From NCBI GenBank assembly GCA_051646055.1, contig JBOFCM010000014.1:1-9162 (forward strand): a stretch of 9,162 nt of DNA, read 5' to 3'. Shown here piece after piece: positions 1-7,040 of the stretch; the stretch's first letter is position 1; each line of letters begins with the position of its first letter. This DNA is from JAGNZR01 sp051646055. GTDB taxonomy: Bacteria; Fusobacteriota; Fusobacteriia; Fusobacteriales; Fusobacteriaceae. The notes under the pieces are model-generated. The model did not search any database. It was not told the origin of the DNA and saw nothing but the letters and a program-made list of their open reading frames with translations. Position numbers and translations under genes: made by a program.

Positions 1-1795
1 AGTGGGCTATCCCCTGAAGTACTCCTCCCTGAATCTGTCCCATAACCACTTTTCTGTCCAGAGGAGTCCCTATATCGTAGTAGCCCCAATATTTTTTCGG
101 GTATATTCTATAAGTCTCAGAATCTATCTCCACTTCCACTATATTGATTGCCACAGAGGAGTTAATATTAAAATCTCCTCTGTGTTTATCGTTATCCCAT
201 TGAAATCCTTCGGGATGATGGTACTCTTCCTCTACCTCTAGACTTTTCCCTAAATTCCCCTCTAATTCTAAGAGCTTTTTCATTTTTTGGGCAGCTCTTT
301 CTACCAATTTTCCCACTATAAGTGCACTTCTAGAGGCAACTGTAGGACCTGAGTCTGGACAGAATTTAGAATCAGGAGTATGGAGTTTTACTTTTTCTGC
401 TGAAATTTCCAAAACTTGGGCCACAATATGAGGAAGGGTAATAGAGGGTCCCTGCCCTATCTCTAAAACAGTAGAAAATATTCCATAATCACCATTGGAA
501 TTTCTACAAAGCCGTATTTTAGATTTCTGGATATCTCTTTCTGTAGTTCCATTGAGACCTCCTCCCAAAAGTGAGAAAGAAACTCCTATCCCCTTTAAAT
601 ATTTTCCAGAATCTTTTTTGAATTTTTCCAATTTATTGTAGTAGTCTGATTTTACCAGAAGTTCCTCCAGCATCTGCGGAAGCTTCACCTCTTCCCGATA
701 GAGACCTCCAGTAGTGGAAAGGTCTCCCTTTTGGGCCAAATTTATTTTTTTAACCTGAACAGGATCCAGATTCCTCTCCCGGGCAAAGAGATCTAGAGCT
801 GTCTCAATGGCGAAGATTCCCTGGGGAGCTCCGAAACCTCTCCAGGCCCCGAAGGAAATTTTATTAGTTTTAAAAGTTCTAGCACGGATTTTCACATTGG
901 GCACCCTGTAGACTCCGCATGCTCGCCCCATAAACACTTCTAATATGAGATTGGAAAGACCTATATAGGCTCCAGCCTCCAATCTGAGATCAGCTTCCAC
1001 TCCCAGAAGTCTATAGTTTTCATCTAAATAAAGGGTATAGCAGGATTTTGAGGGATGACGTTTGGTGGTACAAATTATGTCCTCCTCCCTTTCATAGATT
1101 ATTTTTACAGTTCCCCCTGCCTTAATTGCACAGAGAGATGCATGACATGCAAGAAGAGAGGGAAAATCCTCTTTCCCTCCGAAACCTCCACCTATCTCAG
1201 CTGCCTTTACCCTGGCAGGAAATCCTGTACAGTATTCCACTGCATTTTTCACAGCATAAAGAGACTGAAGACTCCCTGTAACAGTAAGTTCCTTGCCGTC
1301 AAAGGTGGCTATCATCCCCTGAGTTTCCATATATATATGCTCCTGAGGCCCCGTTTCCATGATTTTTGTAAAAATATATCGAGCCTCTCTTTTGGCTCTC
1401 TCCATATCTCCCCGTTCGGTACTAATATCCTGAAAAACAGAGTTTTCATCCATATGCAGCAGGGGCTCCAGCTCCTCATACTTAATATCTGTATCTTTAA
1501 CTAATTTTTCTAAAGTTTTTTTATCTCTTCCCACAATTATAGAGATGGGTTCTCCTATATAGTTCACAAAATTCTCTGCTAGCACAGGCTGATCTAAATC
1601 GATTATTTTCACTATATTATTTCCCTTAATATCTCTATAATCCACGACAAAATATCCCTCAGGCATTGAAGGATATCTTATCTCTTTTATTTTTCCATGG
1701 GCTATTCCTGATCTCAGTGTTTTCCCATAGAGGCAGTTTTCAATTTGGATGTCGTCGCAGTAAAGGGCTTCCCCTCTGATTTTTTCACTCAACAT
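1..1795 (-). CDS. Second molybdopterin-binding subunit, xanthine dehydrogenase family (partial, C-terminus outside window)
   Basis: Reading the minus strand from an ATG at 1795 gives 598 uninterrupted codons to the window edge, so the gene is incomplete at its 3' end. It belongs to the large molybdenum-cofactor subunits of the xanthine dehydrogenase/aldehyde oxidase family. An N-terminal hammerhead-type segment carries KIRGEALYCDD (residues 5-15). The cofactor-binding region follows, with QEHIYMET (151-158, Q151 matching bovine XDH Gln767), GGGFGGKED (202-210, E209 at the Glu802 position), GAWRGFGAPQG (316-326, R319 at the Arg880 position), EIGQG (445-449), DSGPTVASR (481-489) and a Gly-rich GQIQGGVLQG stretch (586-595). 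The catalytic C-terminal Glu would lie in the missing 100-150 residues. The start is supported by AAAGGAG at 1804-1810, 8 nt upstream. It is the last readable gene of the permease-FAD-FeS-Mo operon, 92 bp after the first molybdenum subunit, and is clearly diverged from it. The purine-type residues suggest a hydroxylase for xanthine or a related purine, but the substrate is not proven. Confidence 0.93.
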   Translation of the reverse strand, partial: MLSEKIRGEALYCDDIQIENCLYGKTLRSGIAHGKIKEIRYPSMPEGYFVVDYRDIKGNNIVKIIDLDQPVLAENFVNYIGEPISIIVGRDKKTLEKLVKDTDIKYEELEPLLHMDENSVFQDISTERGDMERAKREARYIFTKIMETGPQEHIYMETQGMIATFDGKELTVTGSLQSLYAVKNAVEYCTGFPARVKAAEIGGGFGGKEDFPSLLACHASLCAIKAGGTVKIIYEREEDIICTTKRHPSKSCYTLYLDENYRLLGVEADLRLEAGAYIGLSNLILEVFMGRACGVYRVPNVKIRARTFKTNKISFGAWRGFGAPQGIFAIETALDLFARERNLDPVQVKKINLAQKGDLSTTGGLYREEVKLPQMLEELLVKSDYYNKLEKFKKDSGKYLKGIGVSFSLLGGGLNGTTERDIQKSKIRLCRNSNGDYGIFSTVLEIGQGPSITLPHIVAQVLEISAEKVKLHTPDSKFCPDSGPTVASRSALIVGKLVERAAQKMKKLLELEGNLGKSLEVEEEYHHPEGFQWDNDKHRGDFNINSSVAINIVEVEIDSETYRIYPKKYWGYYDIGTPLDRKVVMGQIQGGVLQGIAH

Positions 1796-1887
1796 TTTTT
1801 TCACTCCTTTAAAGTAGAGTTTTTTTCTTTCTATCTCTATTCTACTGGATGAAATTTCTGTTTCCTTGAGTTTTTTAAATCTTTCCC

Positions 1888-4131
1888 CTATTCTCCTAAA
1901 ATTATTTTCTCTGGAGTTATAGGCAGTGAACGGATTCTCATCCCTGTGGCTCTGTAAACTGCATCGGCTATGGCAGGAGATGGAGAGTTTATAACTATCT
2001 CTCCCAGAGACTTGGCTCCGAAAGGTCCTGTTTTCTCATAGGAAGATGAAAATTCCACAGATATTTTTCCAGTATCCTTTCTGGCAGGAATCTTATACTG
2101 CATAAAGGTATCTGTCTGAAGTTTTCCCTTCCTGTCAAAATGTATCTCTTCAAAGAGTGCCAGACCTATACCCTGAACTGTTCCTCCCTCTACCTGCACC
2201 TGGGCAAGAGCTGGATTTATAACTGTTCCGCAGTCGACTACCGAAAGGAATTCCAGGAGTTTTATCTCTCCCGTTTCAGGAGTTATCTCCACCTCGGCAA
2301 ATCCCGCTATAAAAGGCGGTGGAGATTTGTCTCCTCCCCAGGTTGCAGTGGTTGTTATCTGATTCATACCCCTAAAAGAGATAAGCTGACCTGCCAGCTC
2401 CTCCAGTCCTATTGTTCTATCTCCATACTCTATTCTGTCCCCCATAAAAAACAGTTCCTCTCCGGGAATTTCCAGAAGCTGGGCTGCTCCCTTTATGAGT
2501 TCCTCTTTCATTTTTTCTGCTGCTCTTATCACTGCATTTCCAGTGACATAGGTTCCGCTCGAAGCATAGGCTCCAGGATCATATGGAGATATATCTGTAT
2601 CTGCAGAGTGGATAACGATTTTTTCCATGGGCACTTCCAGTATTTCTGCTGCCATCTGGGAAAGAATCGTATCACATCCCTGCCCCATATCTGTAACTCC
2701 TACAAAAAGATTATAATCTCCCCTGTCACTGAGCTTTATAGTAGCTGCTGCAGTATCTATTCCCGCTATTCCTGAACCCTGCATAGTTACTGCCATACCT
2801 GCTGCACGGATTTTTCCGTCAGGCATAACTCTCCGCTCTCTTCTCTCTTCCCAGTCAAATATCTCTTTTCCCCTCTGAACACATTTTATAATGTCTCCGC
2901 TGGTAACATAGCCATCCTCTGAAGGAACCACAAGATTTTTTACTCTTATCTCTGCCGGATCCATCTTCAGCTCATGAGCCAGTTCATTCACTGCAGATTC
3001 CACAGCAAAAGTTCCCTGGGTTGCTCCATATCCTCTGAAGGCTCCCCCCACAGTTTTATTGGTATAGACTATTGTGGCATCCAGACGCATGGGAACCTTG
3101 TCATAGAGAGGAAAGGTTTTAAAGGCTACAAGAGGAGTTACTGTAGAAGCGTGTTCACCATATGCTCCTGTATCAGAAAGTGTTTCTATCTCCATGGCCT
3201 TTATATTTCCTTTGTAGTCACTTCCGATTTTTACTTTTATTCTCATTCCGTGCCTTGTAGTTGAGCAGGCATGGGTCTCCCGTCTGCTATATATCAGTTT
3301 AGCTGGTTTACCTGTCTTTAGGGTCACAAAGGCACAGTAAATTTCTGTGACAGCTGTCTGTTTTCCTCCGAATCCTCCACCTATTCTAGGTTTTATCACA
3401 CGGATTTTTCCTGCAGGTATCTCCAGGGCACGAGCCAGATGTCTTCTCACATGGAAAGGTATCTGGGTAGAACTTATAACGGTCAATCTTCCGTTGGTAT
3501 CCAGGTAGGAATAACTACGGTATGTCTCCATCATGGCATGAAGCTGGGGCTGAGTATAATAGGTTTTTTCCAGTATAACATCACTGTTCCTGAATCCCTC
3601 ATCTACTCCAGGCTTCTCCTGAAAATATTTGGAAGCTATATTTTTTCCCTGCTCCATTCCTATGGGGAAATTGCAGTGAATCTCTTCTGGATGAACAACG
3701 CTTTCTGAAGAGGTAGCTTTTTCAAAATCCAGAACCGGTTCCAGTATCTCATACTGAACACGTATTAGTTTCATGGCTTTTTGAGCTGATTTTTCATCTT
3801 CGGCAGCTATGATTGCCACTCCGTCTCCCACATATCTCACATATTCATCTAAAATTTTTCTGTCATAGGGAGAGGGCTCAGGATACCCCTGTCCAGCCAG
3901 AGTAAACCTTGTAGCCGGTACATCTAGATGGGTAAAAATATCCACTACCCCTGGAACTTTTTTAGCAATTTGGCAATCTATATTTTTTATCTTGGCAAAG
4001 GCATGGGGAGAACGAAGAATTTTTACAATGAGAGGATTATTCCCCAGTACCACATCATCTGTATATGATGGTACTCCAGTGACAAGACCTATGGAATCCA
4101 CTTTGGGAAAAGGTTTATTTACTATTTTCAT
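1888..4131 (-). CDS. xdhA: Xanthine dehydrogenase-type molybdopterin-binding (large) subunit
   Basis: This 747-residue protein has the usual length for a free-standing molybdenum subunit of the xanthine dehydrogenase family, which hydroxylates purines or other heterocycles with water-derived oxygen. The hammerhead domain covers roughly residues 1-130, and the Mo-cofactor domains about 150-740. Visible landmarks are QLHAMMET (196-203, Q196 at the bovine Gln767 position), GGGFGGKQ (251-258), AFRGYGATQG (364-373, R366 at the Arg880 position), DMGQGCDT (481-488), VVDCGTVINP (631-640) and SLGE (708-711), where E711 is the expected catalytic base corresponding to bovine Glu1261. Q258 stands where bovine XDH has substrate-binding Glu802; as I recall, E. 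coli XdhA also has Gln there. The ATG overlaps the end of the [2Fe-2S] subunit gene by 17 bp and has a GAGGTGG ribosome binding site, indicating translational coupling. Xanthine or hypoxanthine is the likeliest substrate because a xanthine-type permease heads the operon. The exact substrate is inference. Confidence 0.92.
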   Translation of the reverse strand: MKIVNKPFPKVDSIGLVTGVPSYTDDVVLGNNPLIVKILRSPHAFAKIKNIDCQIAKKVPGVVDIFTHLDVPATRFTLAGQGYPEPSPYDRKILDEYVRYVGDGVAIIAAEDEKSAQKAMKLIRVQYEILEPVLDFEKATSSESVVHPEEIHCNFPIGMEQGKNIASKYFQEKPGVDEGFRNSDVILEKTYYTQPQLHAMMETYRSYSYLDTNGRLTVISSTQIPFHVRRHLARALEIPAGKIRVIKPRIGGGFGGKQTAVTEIYCAFVTLKTGKPAKLIYSRRETHACSTTRHGMRIKVKIGSDYKGNIKAMEIETLSDTGAYGEHASTVTPLVAFKTFPLYDKVPMRLDATIVYTNKTVGGAFRGYGATQGTFAVESAVNELAHELKMDPAEIRVKNLVVPSEDGYVTSGDIIKCVQRGKEIFDWEERRERRVMPDGKIRAAGMAVTMQGSGIAGIDTAAATIKLSDRGDYNLFVGVTDMGQGCDTILSQMAAEILEVPMEKIVIHSADTDISPYDPGAYASSGTYVTGNAVIRAAEKMKEELIKGAAQLLEIPGEELFFMGDRIEYGDRTIGLEELAGQLISFRGMNQITTTATWGGDKSPPPFIAGFAEVEITPETGEIKLLEFLSVVDCGTVINPALAQVQVEGGTVQGIGLALFEEIHFDRKGKLQTDTFMQYKIPARKDTGKISVEFSSSYEKTGPFGAKSLGEIVINSPSPAIADAVYRATGMRIRSLPITPEKIILGE

Positions 4132-4585
4132 TTTCCACCTCTCTCTCTAAATAATTTCTTATAGCTCTCAGCTGGGAAACATATCCGCTGCATCTGCAGA
4201 GAGTTCCGTTTAAAAAATGCAAAATCTCCTCATCAGTTGGATTTTTAAGCTGTTTTTCCAGGGCCAGAACCGTCATGGTAAATCCCGGAGAACAGTATCC
4301 GCACTGCTCTGCCCCCTCACGGGACATAAATTCTGCAAAGGCCTTGGCCTCCCTTGGAAAAGACTCGATTGTTTCAATTTTTTTTCCCATGGCACGAACG
4401 GCAAGGGTACTGCATGAAAGTACGGGAATCCCGTCTAAGAGTACGGTACATAGTCCGCAACTTCCAGTGTCACATCCTTTTTTCACACTGAGGCAACCGG
4501 CTTTTCTCAGGGTATCCACTAGATACTCATCACAATCTATTATAAGCTCTCTTTTTCTATTGTTAATTGTAGTCTCTAATAACAC
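4115..4585 (-). CDS. xdhC: Xanthine dehydrogenase-type [2Fe-2S] subunit
   Basis: A 156-residue small iron-sulfur subunit of a molybdenum hydroxylase, passing electrons from the molybdenum site to FAD. The N-terminal plant-ferredoxin-like domain holds Cys38, Cys43, Cys46 and Cys58 in the expected C-x4-C-x2-C-x11-C pattern (KGCDTGSCGLC). The C-terminal helical domain holds Cys95, Cys98, Cys130 and Cys132 (QCGYCSPG and LCRCSGY). All eight cluster ligands are therefore present and the length is normal. Translation starts at a GTG that overlaps the stop codon of the upstream FAD gene (TAGTG). A GAGGTGA ribosome binding site lies inside the end of that gene. The downstream molybdenum-subunit ATG lies within the last codons of this gene. 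No ATG lies in a better position, so the GTG start is well supported. The family is certain; subunit letters differ between naming schemes. Confidence 0.95.
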   Translation of the reverse strand: MLLETTINNRKRELIIDCDEYLVDTLRKAGCLSVKKGCDTGSCGLCTVLLDGIPVLSCSTLAVRAMGKKIETIESFPREAKAFAEFMSREGAEQCGYCSPGFTMTVLALEKQLKNPTDEEILHFLNGTLCRCSGYVSQLRAIRNYLEREVENENSK

Positions 4586-5373
4586 TATTTTTTCACCTCA
4601 TCCAATGCTCTTTTTAGCATAGCTCCTGCTATCTTTCTTCTGTATTCTCCGCTGGCTCTCATGTTATCTTCAAAAACTATCTCTTCATCCATAAGAAGGA
4701 GTATCTTTTCATTTAAAACTCCTGTCTGACCCAAAAGCTCTGAAGCTTCAGCTGCAACTTGAGCACGTTTGGGAGTGGCTCCCAGAACTATCCTGTACCT
4801 TCCCTCTTCATCCAGAGAGAGTGCCAGGTTGAGAACTGCATAATCTGCTGAATTTTTTCTTATAGTTTGAAAACTCAGTTTCTGAATTTTTTTTCTGATT
4901 TTTATCTCTACTAGTATATCTCTTCTAAGAGTTTTTTCATCGAGAAACTCCTCTAAAGATATCTCTCCTCCCTTATGGAGTACCACACTGGTTTCCAGGG
5001 CCAGAAGTGCAGGGATAAGATCCGAGAATCCATATTTTGAGAAAACTGTAGCTCCTACAGTTACATTATTTCTAAATTGAACCCCCAGAACATTTTTTAC
5101 AGATTCTCTGAAAAAATCTCCGAAGAATCCATTCAGATTCTCATCTGTTTCCAAATCTCGAAATGTTGTCATAGCTCCTATATGAAAAAACTCTCCTTCC
5201 TCACGAATGTAGGAAAGAGAGAGATTCATAAGGTCAATACCAGTATTATATAGGGTGTTTCCCATTCTCAGAAACGAAGTTCCACCTAAAATAACATTTT
5301 TTTTGTTTTTTGTAAGTTCGTCATATGCTGCATCCAGAGTAGGTGCAGCAAAATATTTAGTAAACTGAAACAA
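4585..5373 (-). CDS. xdhB: Xanthine dehydrogenase-type FAD-binding subunit
   Basis: A 262-residue FAD-binding middle subunit of the molybdenum hydroxylase family, slightly short of the usual 270-300 residues. The PCMH-type FAD fold shows ILGGTSFL (28-35) as the first flavin-contact loop. The second loop is RNNVTVGATVFSK (101-113), leading into FSDLIPALLAL (116-126). The C-terminal CODH-FAD domain shows RKNSADYAVLNLALSL (172-187) and the family-typical RASGEYRRKIAGAMLKRAL (239-257). It should accept electrons from the [2Fe-2S] subunit and pass them to NAD+ or another acceptor. The ATVFSKYGFSD version of the second loop resembles, from memory, that of clostridial enzymes. The start is a TTG at 5373, placed 5 nt after a perfect AGGAGG (5379-5384). 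Only 23 bp separate it from the permease gene, with no terminator between them. Confidence 0.93.
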   Translation of the reverse strand: MFQFTKYFAAPTLDAAYDELTKNKKNVILGGTSFLRMGNTLYNTGIDLMNLSLSYIREEGEFFHIGAMTTFRDLETDENLNGFFGDFFRESVKNVLGVQFRNNVTVGATVFSKYGFSDLIPALLALETSVVLHKGGEISLEEFLDEKTLRRDILVEIKIRKKIQKLSFQTIRKNSADYAVLNLALSLDEEGRYRIVLGATPKRAQVAAEASELLGQTGVLNEKILLLMDEEIVFEDNMRASGEYRRKIAGAMLKRALDEVKK

Positions 5374-5396
5374 AATGACCTCCTAATTTAATTTAA

Positions 5397-6713
5397 TTAT
5401 ACAGCTGGTGCAGCTTCAGGGCTTTTATCAGGAAGTACAAGGTTTAGTACAACTGCTATAGTTCCTGATATAACTATTCCATATCCTCCGAATATAAGTT
5501 TTATAGAATCTGGGAAATGTACCAGGGCATCTGGAACGCTTCCAAGACCGTAACCCAATCCTAGAGATACTGCAAGAATAATTGCATTTTTTCCTACCAG
5601 CTCCTCTTTAGTTATAAGATTGATACCACTTATTGTTATCATGGCAAAAACCATAATCAGACTTCCACCTATAACACTTGCAGGGATAATTGTGAAGAGA
5701 GCTCCAATTTTAGGAATAAATGCTCCTATTACCAGGAACATAGCTCCCACTGCAACAACAAATCTGCTCATAATACCAGTCATAGCGATAATACCTGTGT
5801 TTTGGCTGAAAGATGTTGTAGGGAGTATTGAAAATGCTGCCGCTATCATGCTTCCAAAACCATCTGCCATTATACCACCAGAAAGCTCACGGTCCGTAGT
5901 CTCTCTTCCTGCTCCTCCCATTGTAACTCCTGCCATATCTCCAACAGTTTCCACTGCTGAAACCACGTACATAAGTGACATTGCAAGTATTGCATCTAGA
6001 TGGAAACTTAAACCAAACATAAAAGGCTTAGGCAGTGTGAAGTAAGCTGCATCTGCCATGGGAGCCAGGTTTACCTTTCCCATAAAAACAGCTGCTATAA
6101 ATCCTACTATGGTTCCGATAAATATAGAACCTGTACTCCATATTCCCTTTGTAAACTGCTTGAAGAAAATTACAGTTACAAGAACTATAGTTCCTAGAAG
6201 AAGATTGTCCATTGATCCGAAATCAGGTGCTCCTACTCCTCCTGCAAAACTCTTAACTCCAACAGGTAACAGGGAAAGTCCGATAGAAAGTACAACCACT
6301 CCTGTTACAATAGGCGGAAAATATTTTCTAATTCTTTTGATAAACAGTCCTAAAACAGCTTCAAAAAGTCCTCCTACAAAGGCTGCTCCCAGAACTCCCT
6401 GGAATCCATATTTTGTTCCTATAGATATTGCTACAGGGACAAAAGCGAAACTTGTTCCAACCACAATAGGAAGTCTAGCACCGATAGGTCCCAGAGTATA
6501 GGCCTGGATAAGAGTATTGAATCCCGCTACCAGCATTGTAGCCTGAATAAGCATAGTTTTCTGATCGTTTGGAATACCTAAGACTCCTGCAACTATCATT
6601 ATAGGTGTAAGATTACTTACAAACATTGCTAAAATGTGCTGAAGTCCCAGTGGAATAGCTGTCTTTAAGCTTGGGATACCGTCTAAATCATAAGGGGAAT
6701 TGTTTTTAATCAT
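5397..6713 (-). CDS. pbuX: NCS2/NAT-family purine permease, xanthine/urate type
   Basis: A 438-residue, very hydrophobic transporter of the nucleobase:cation symporter-2 family, with the length of Bacillus PbuX and about 14 predicted membrane segments. GLQHILAMF (23-31) is the conserved first-helix motif. The substrate-site motifs are VETVGD (254-259) with Glu255, ADGFGS (283-288) with Asp284, and the NAT signature QNTGIIAMTG (304-313). The E-x-x-G-D form of the first motif fits the xanthine/urate branch; uracil carriers such as UraA have E-H there, as far as I recall. It should import xanthine or a related purine with protons or sodium across the inner membrane. It is the first gene of the operon. 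Its ATG is 7 nt after AGGAGG (6721-6726). A purine riboswitch with a terminator lies in the roughly 250-nt leader. Exact specificity among xanthine, urate and hypoxanthine cannot be read from the sequence. Confidence 0.9.
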   Translation of the reverse strand: MIKNNSPYDLDGIPSLKTAIPLGLQHILAMFVSNLTPIMIVAGVLGIPNDQKTMLIQATMLVAGFNTLIQAYTLGPIGARLPIVVGTSFAFVPVAISIGTKYGFQGVLGAAFVGGLFEAVLGLFIKRIRKYFPPIVTGVVVLSIGLSLLPVGVKSFAGGVGAPDFGSMDNLLLGTIVLVTVIFFKQFTKGIWSTGSIFIGTIVGFIAAVFMGKVNLAPMADAAYFTLPKPFMFGLSFHLDAILAMSLMYVVSAVETVGDMAGVTMGGAGRETTDRELSGGIMADGFGSMIAAAFSILPTTSFSQNTGIIAMTGIMSRFVVAVGAMFLVIGAFIPKIGALFTIIPASVIGGSLIMVFAMITISGINLITKEELVGKNAIILAVSLGLGYGLGSVPDALVHFPDSIKLIFGGYGIVISGTIAVVLNLVLPDKSPEAAPAV

Positions 6714-6790
6714 TTTGAAACCTCCTAGAATTTAGCCCATGAACCGTAATTTATATGAGAGTTATTGGTGCAGAAAAATATCCAGGTAAT

Positions 6791-6840
6791 AAAAAAAGAT
6801 TATCTCCCTTCATTTTTCTACAAGTGAAAGAAAATAATCT
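6791..6840 (-). terminator. Riboswitch-controlled intrinsic terminator
   Basis: On the minus strand, positions 6840-6825 can pair with 6812-6797 as a continuous 16-bp stem that includes four G-U pairs. The loop is 12 nt (6824-6813) and a run of seven U residues (6797-6791) follows. This is a textbook intrinsic terminator lying about 80 nt before the permease start codon and 40 nt after the aptamer. Its 5' arm is also claimed by the antiterminator at 6818-6890, so it should form only when the aptamer sequesters the competing strand. Confidence 0.88.
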
Positions 6841-6890
6841 CTATTTTTGTGTTATTCAAAAAAAGAAGATTTATTTTAAATCACTCATAG
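6818..6890 (-). promoter_or_regulatory. Antiterminator hairpin of the purine riboswitch
   Basis: The 3' strand of aptamer helix P1 plus the ligand-contacting C (6890-6881, CUAUGAGUGA) pairs over 10 bp with 6827-6818 (UCACUUGUAG), including two G-U pairs. After a 3x3 internal loop, 6877-6867 (AAAAUAAAUCU) pairs with 6840-6831 (AGAUUAUUUU) with one bulged A. The combined structure of about 20 bp consumes almost the whole 5' arm of the terminator and half of P1. It is therefore mutually exclusive with both the bound aptamer and the terminator. This predicts transcription when ligand is low and termination when ligand is bound. Pairing was worked out by hand without energy calculation. Confidence 0.8.
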
Positions 6891-6947
6891 TGGCTAATTA
6901 ACGGTTAGCCGTAGAAACTCCCGACCATATCTCGGGTATATATGAGC
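6882..6947 (-). promoter_or_regulatory. Purine riboswitch aptamer, guanine class
   Basis: The minus strand folds as the three-way junction of the purine riboswitch family. P1 is GCUCAUA (6947-6941) with UAUGAGU (6889-6883). P2 is CCCGA/UCGGG around loop GAUAUGG. The core contains the invariant UUUCUAC segment. P3 is GGCUAA/UUAGCC around loop CCGUUAA. Loop 2 keeps the GG, and loop 3 the CC, that form the loop-loop kissing pairs. The junction J3/1 reads A-C-U (6891-6889). The C at 6890 occupies the position of C74 in the Bacillus xpt aptamer, which pairs with guanine, hypoxanthine or xanthine; adenine sensors have U there. P2 is about one pair shorter than in xpt as I remember it, and loop 3 has U at the usual A64. 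The aptamer begins some 15 nt after the predicted transcription start. Confidence 0.93.
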
Positions 6948-6969
6948 TTTAAAAATTTTATATACTTTA

Positions 6970-6998
6970 CTTTTACCACGAATAGAAATTTTTGTCAA
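6970..6998 (-). promoter_or_regulatory. Sigma70-type promoter of the purine operon
   Basis: The minus strand has a perfect -35 box TTGACA (6998-6993), a 17-nt spacer and a -10 box TAAAAG (6975-6970). Transcription would start near 6963, leaving only about 15 nt before the riboswitch aptamer, the expected distance for a leader-controlled operon. The -10 box is a moderate match. No other box pair with correct spacing was found upstream of the aptamer. Confidence 0.7.
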
Positions 6999-7040
6999 CG
7001 ATTAAATATAATTATGTCAAAATTACTTTACCTATGATAT

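Noticed and set aside
2..1504. Plus-strand open frames at 2-241 and 1055-1504
   Set aside because: They lie opposite the continuous minus-strand molybdenum-subunit gene, have no ribosome binding site or recognisable motif, and read as low-complexity antisense text.
1..4131. Split or frameshifted single molybdenum subunit, or a selenocysteine enzyme with an in-frame TGA
   Set aside because: Both genes carry the N-terminal hammerhead and all cofactor motifs independently. No TGA interrupts either frame, and no SECIS-like element or sel gene is visible.
2140..6501. Other plus-strand open frames (2140-2775, 2974-3264, 3439-3708, 4217-4622, 5620-6501) and a minus-strand frame at 7183-7542
   Set aside because: Each mirrors a well-supported gene on the opposite strand. 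Composition follows the antisense of that gene and no protein family is evident.
5397..6713. Uracil permease
   Set aside because: The transporter has VETVGD rather than the E-H motif expected in UraA-type carriers, and its operon partners are purine-type dehydrogenase subunits.
6882..6947. Adenine-sensing or 2'-deoxyguanosine riboswitch
   Set aside because: The specificity position is C rather than U, and the core UUUCUAC segment is canonical, so the plain guanine class fits best.
7015..7020. Second minus-strand TTGACA upstream of the operon promoter
   Set aside because: At 16-18 nt downstream there is no -10 box, only the -35 box of the better promoter, so I treat it as chance in AT-rich DNA.
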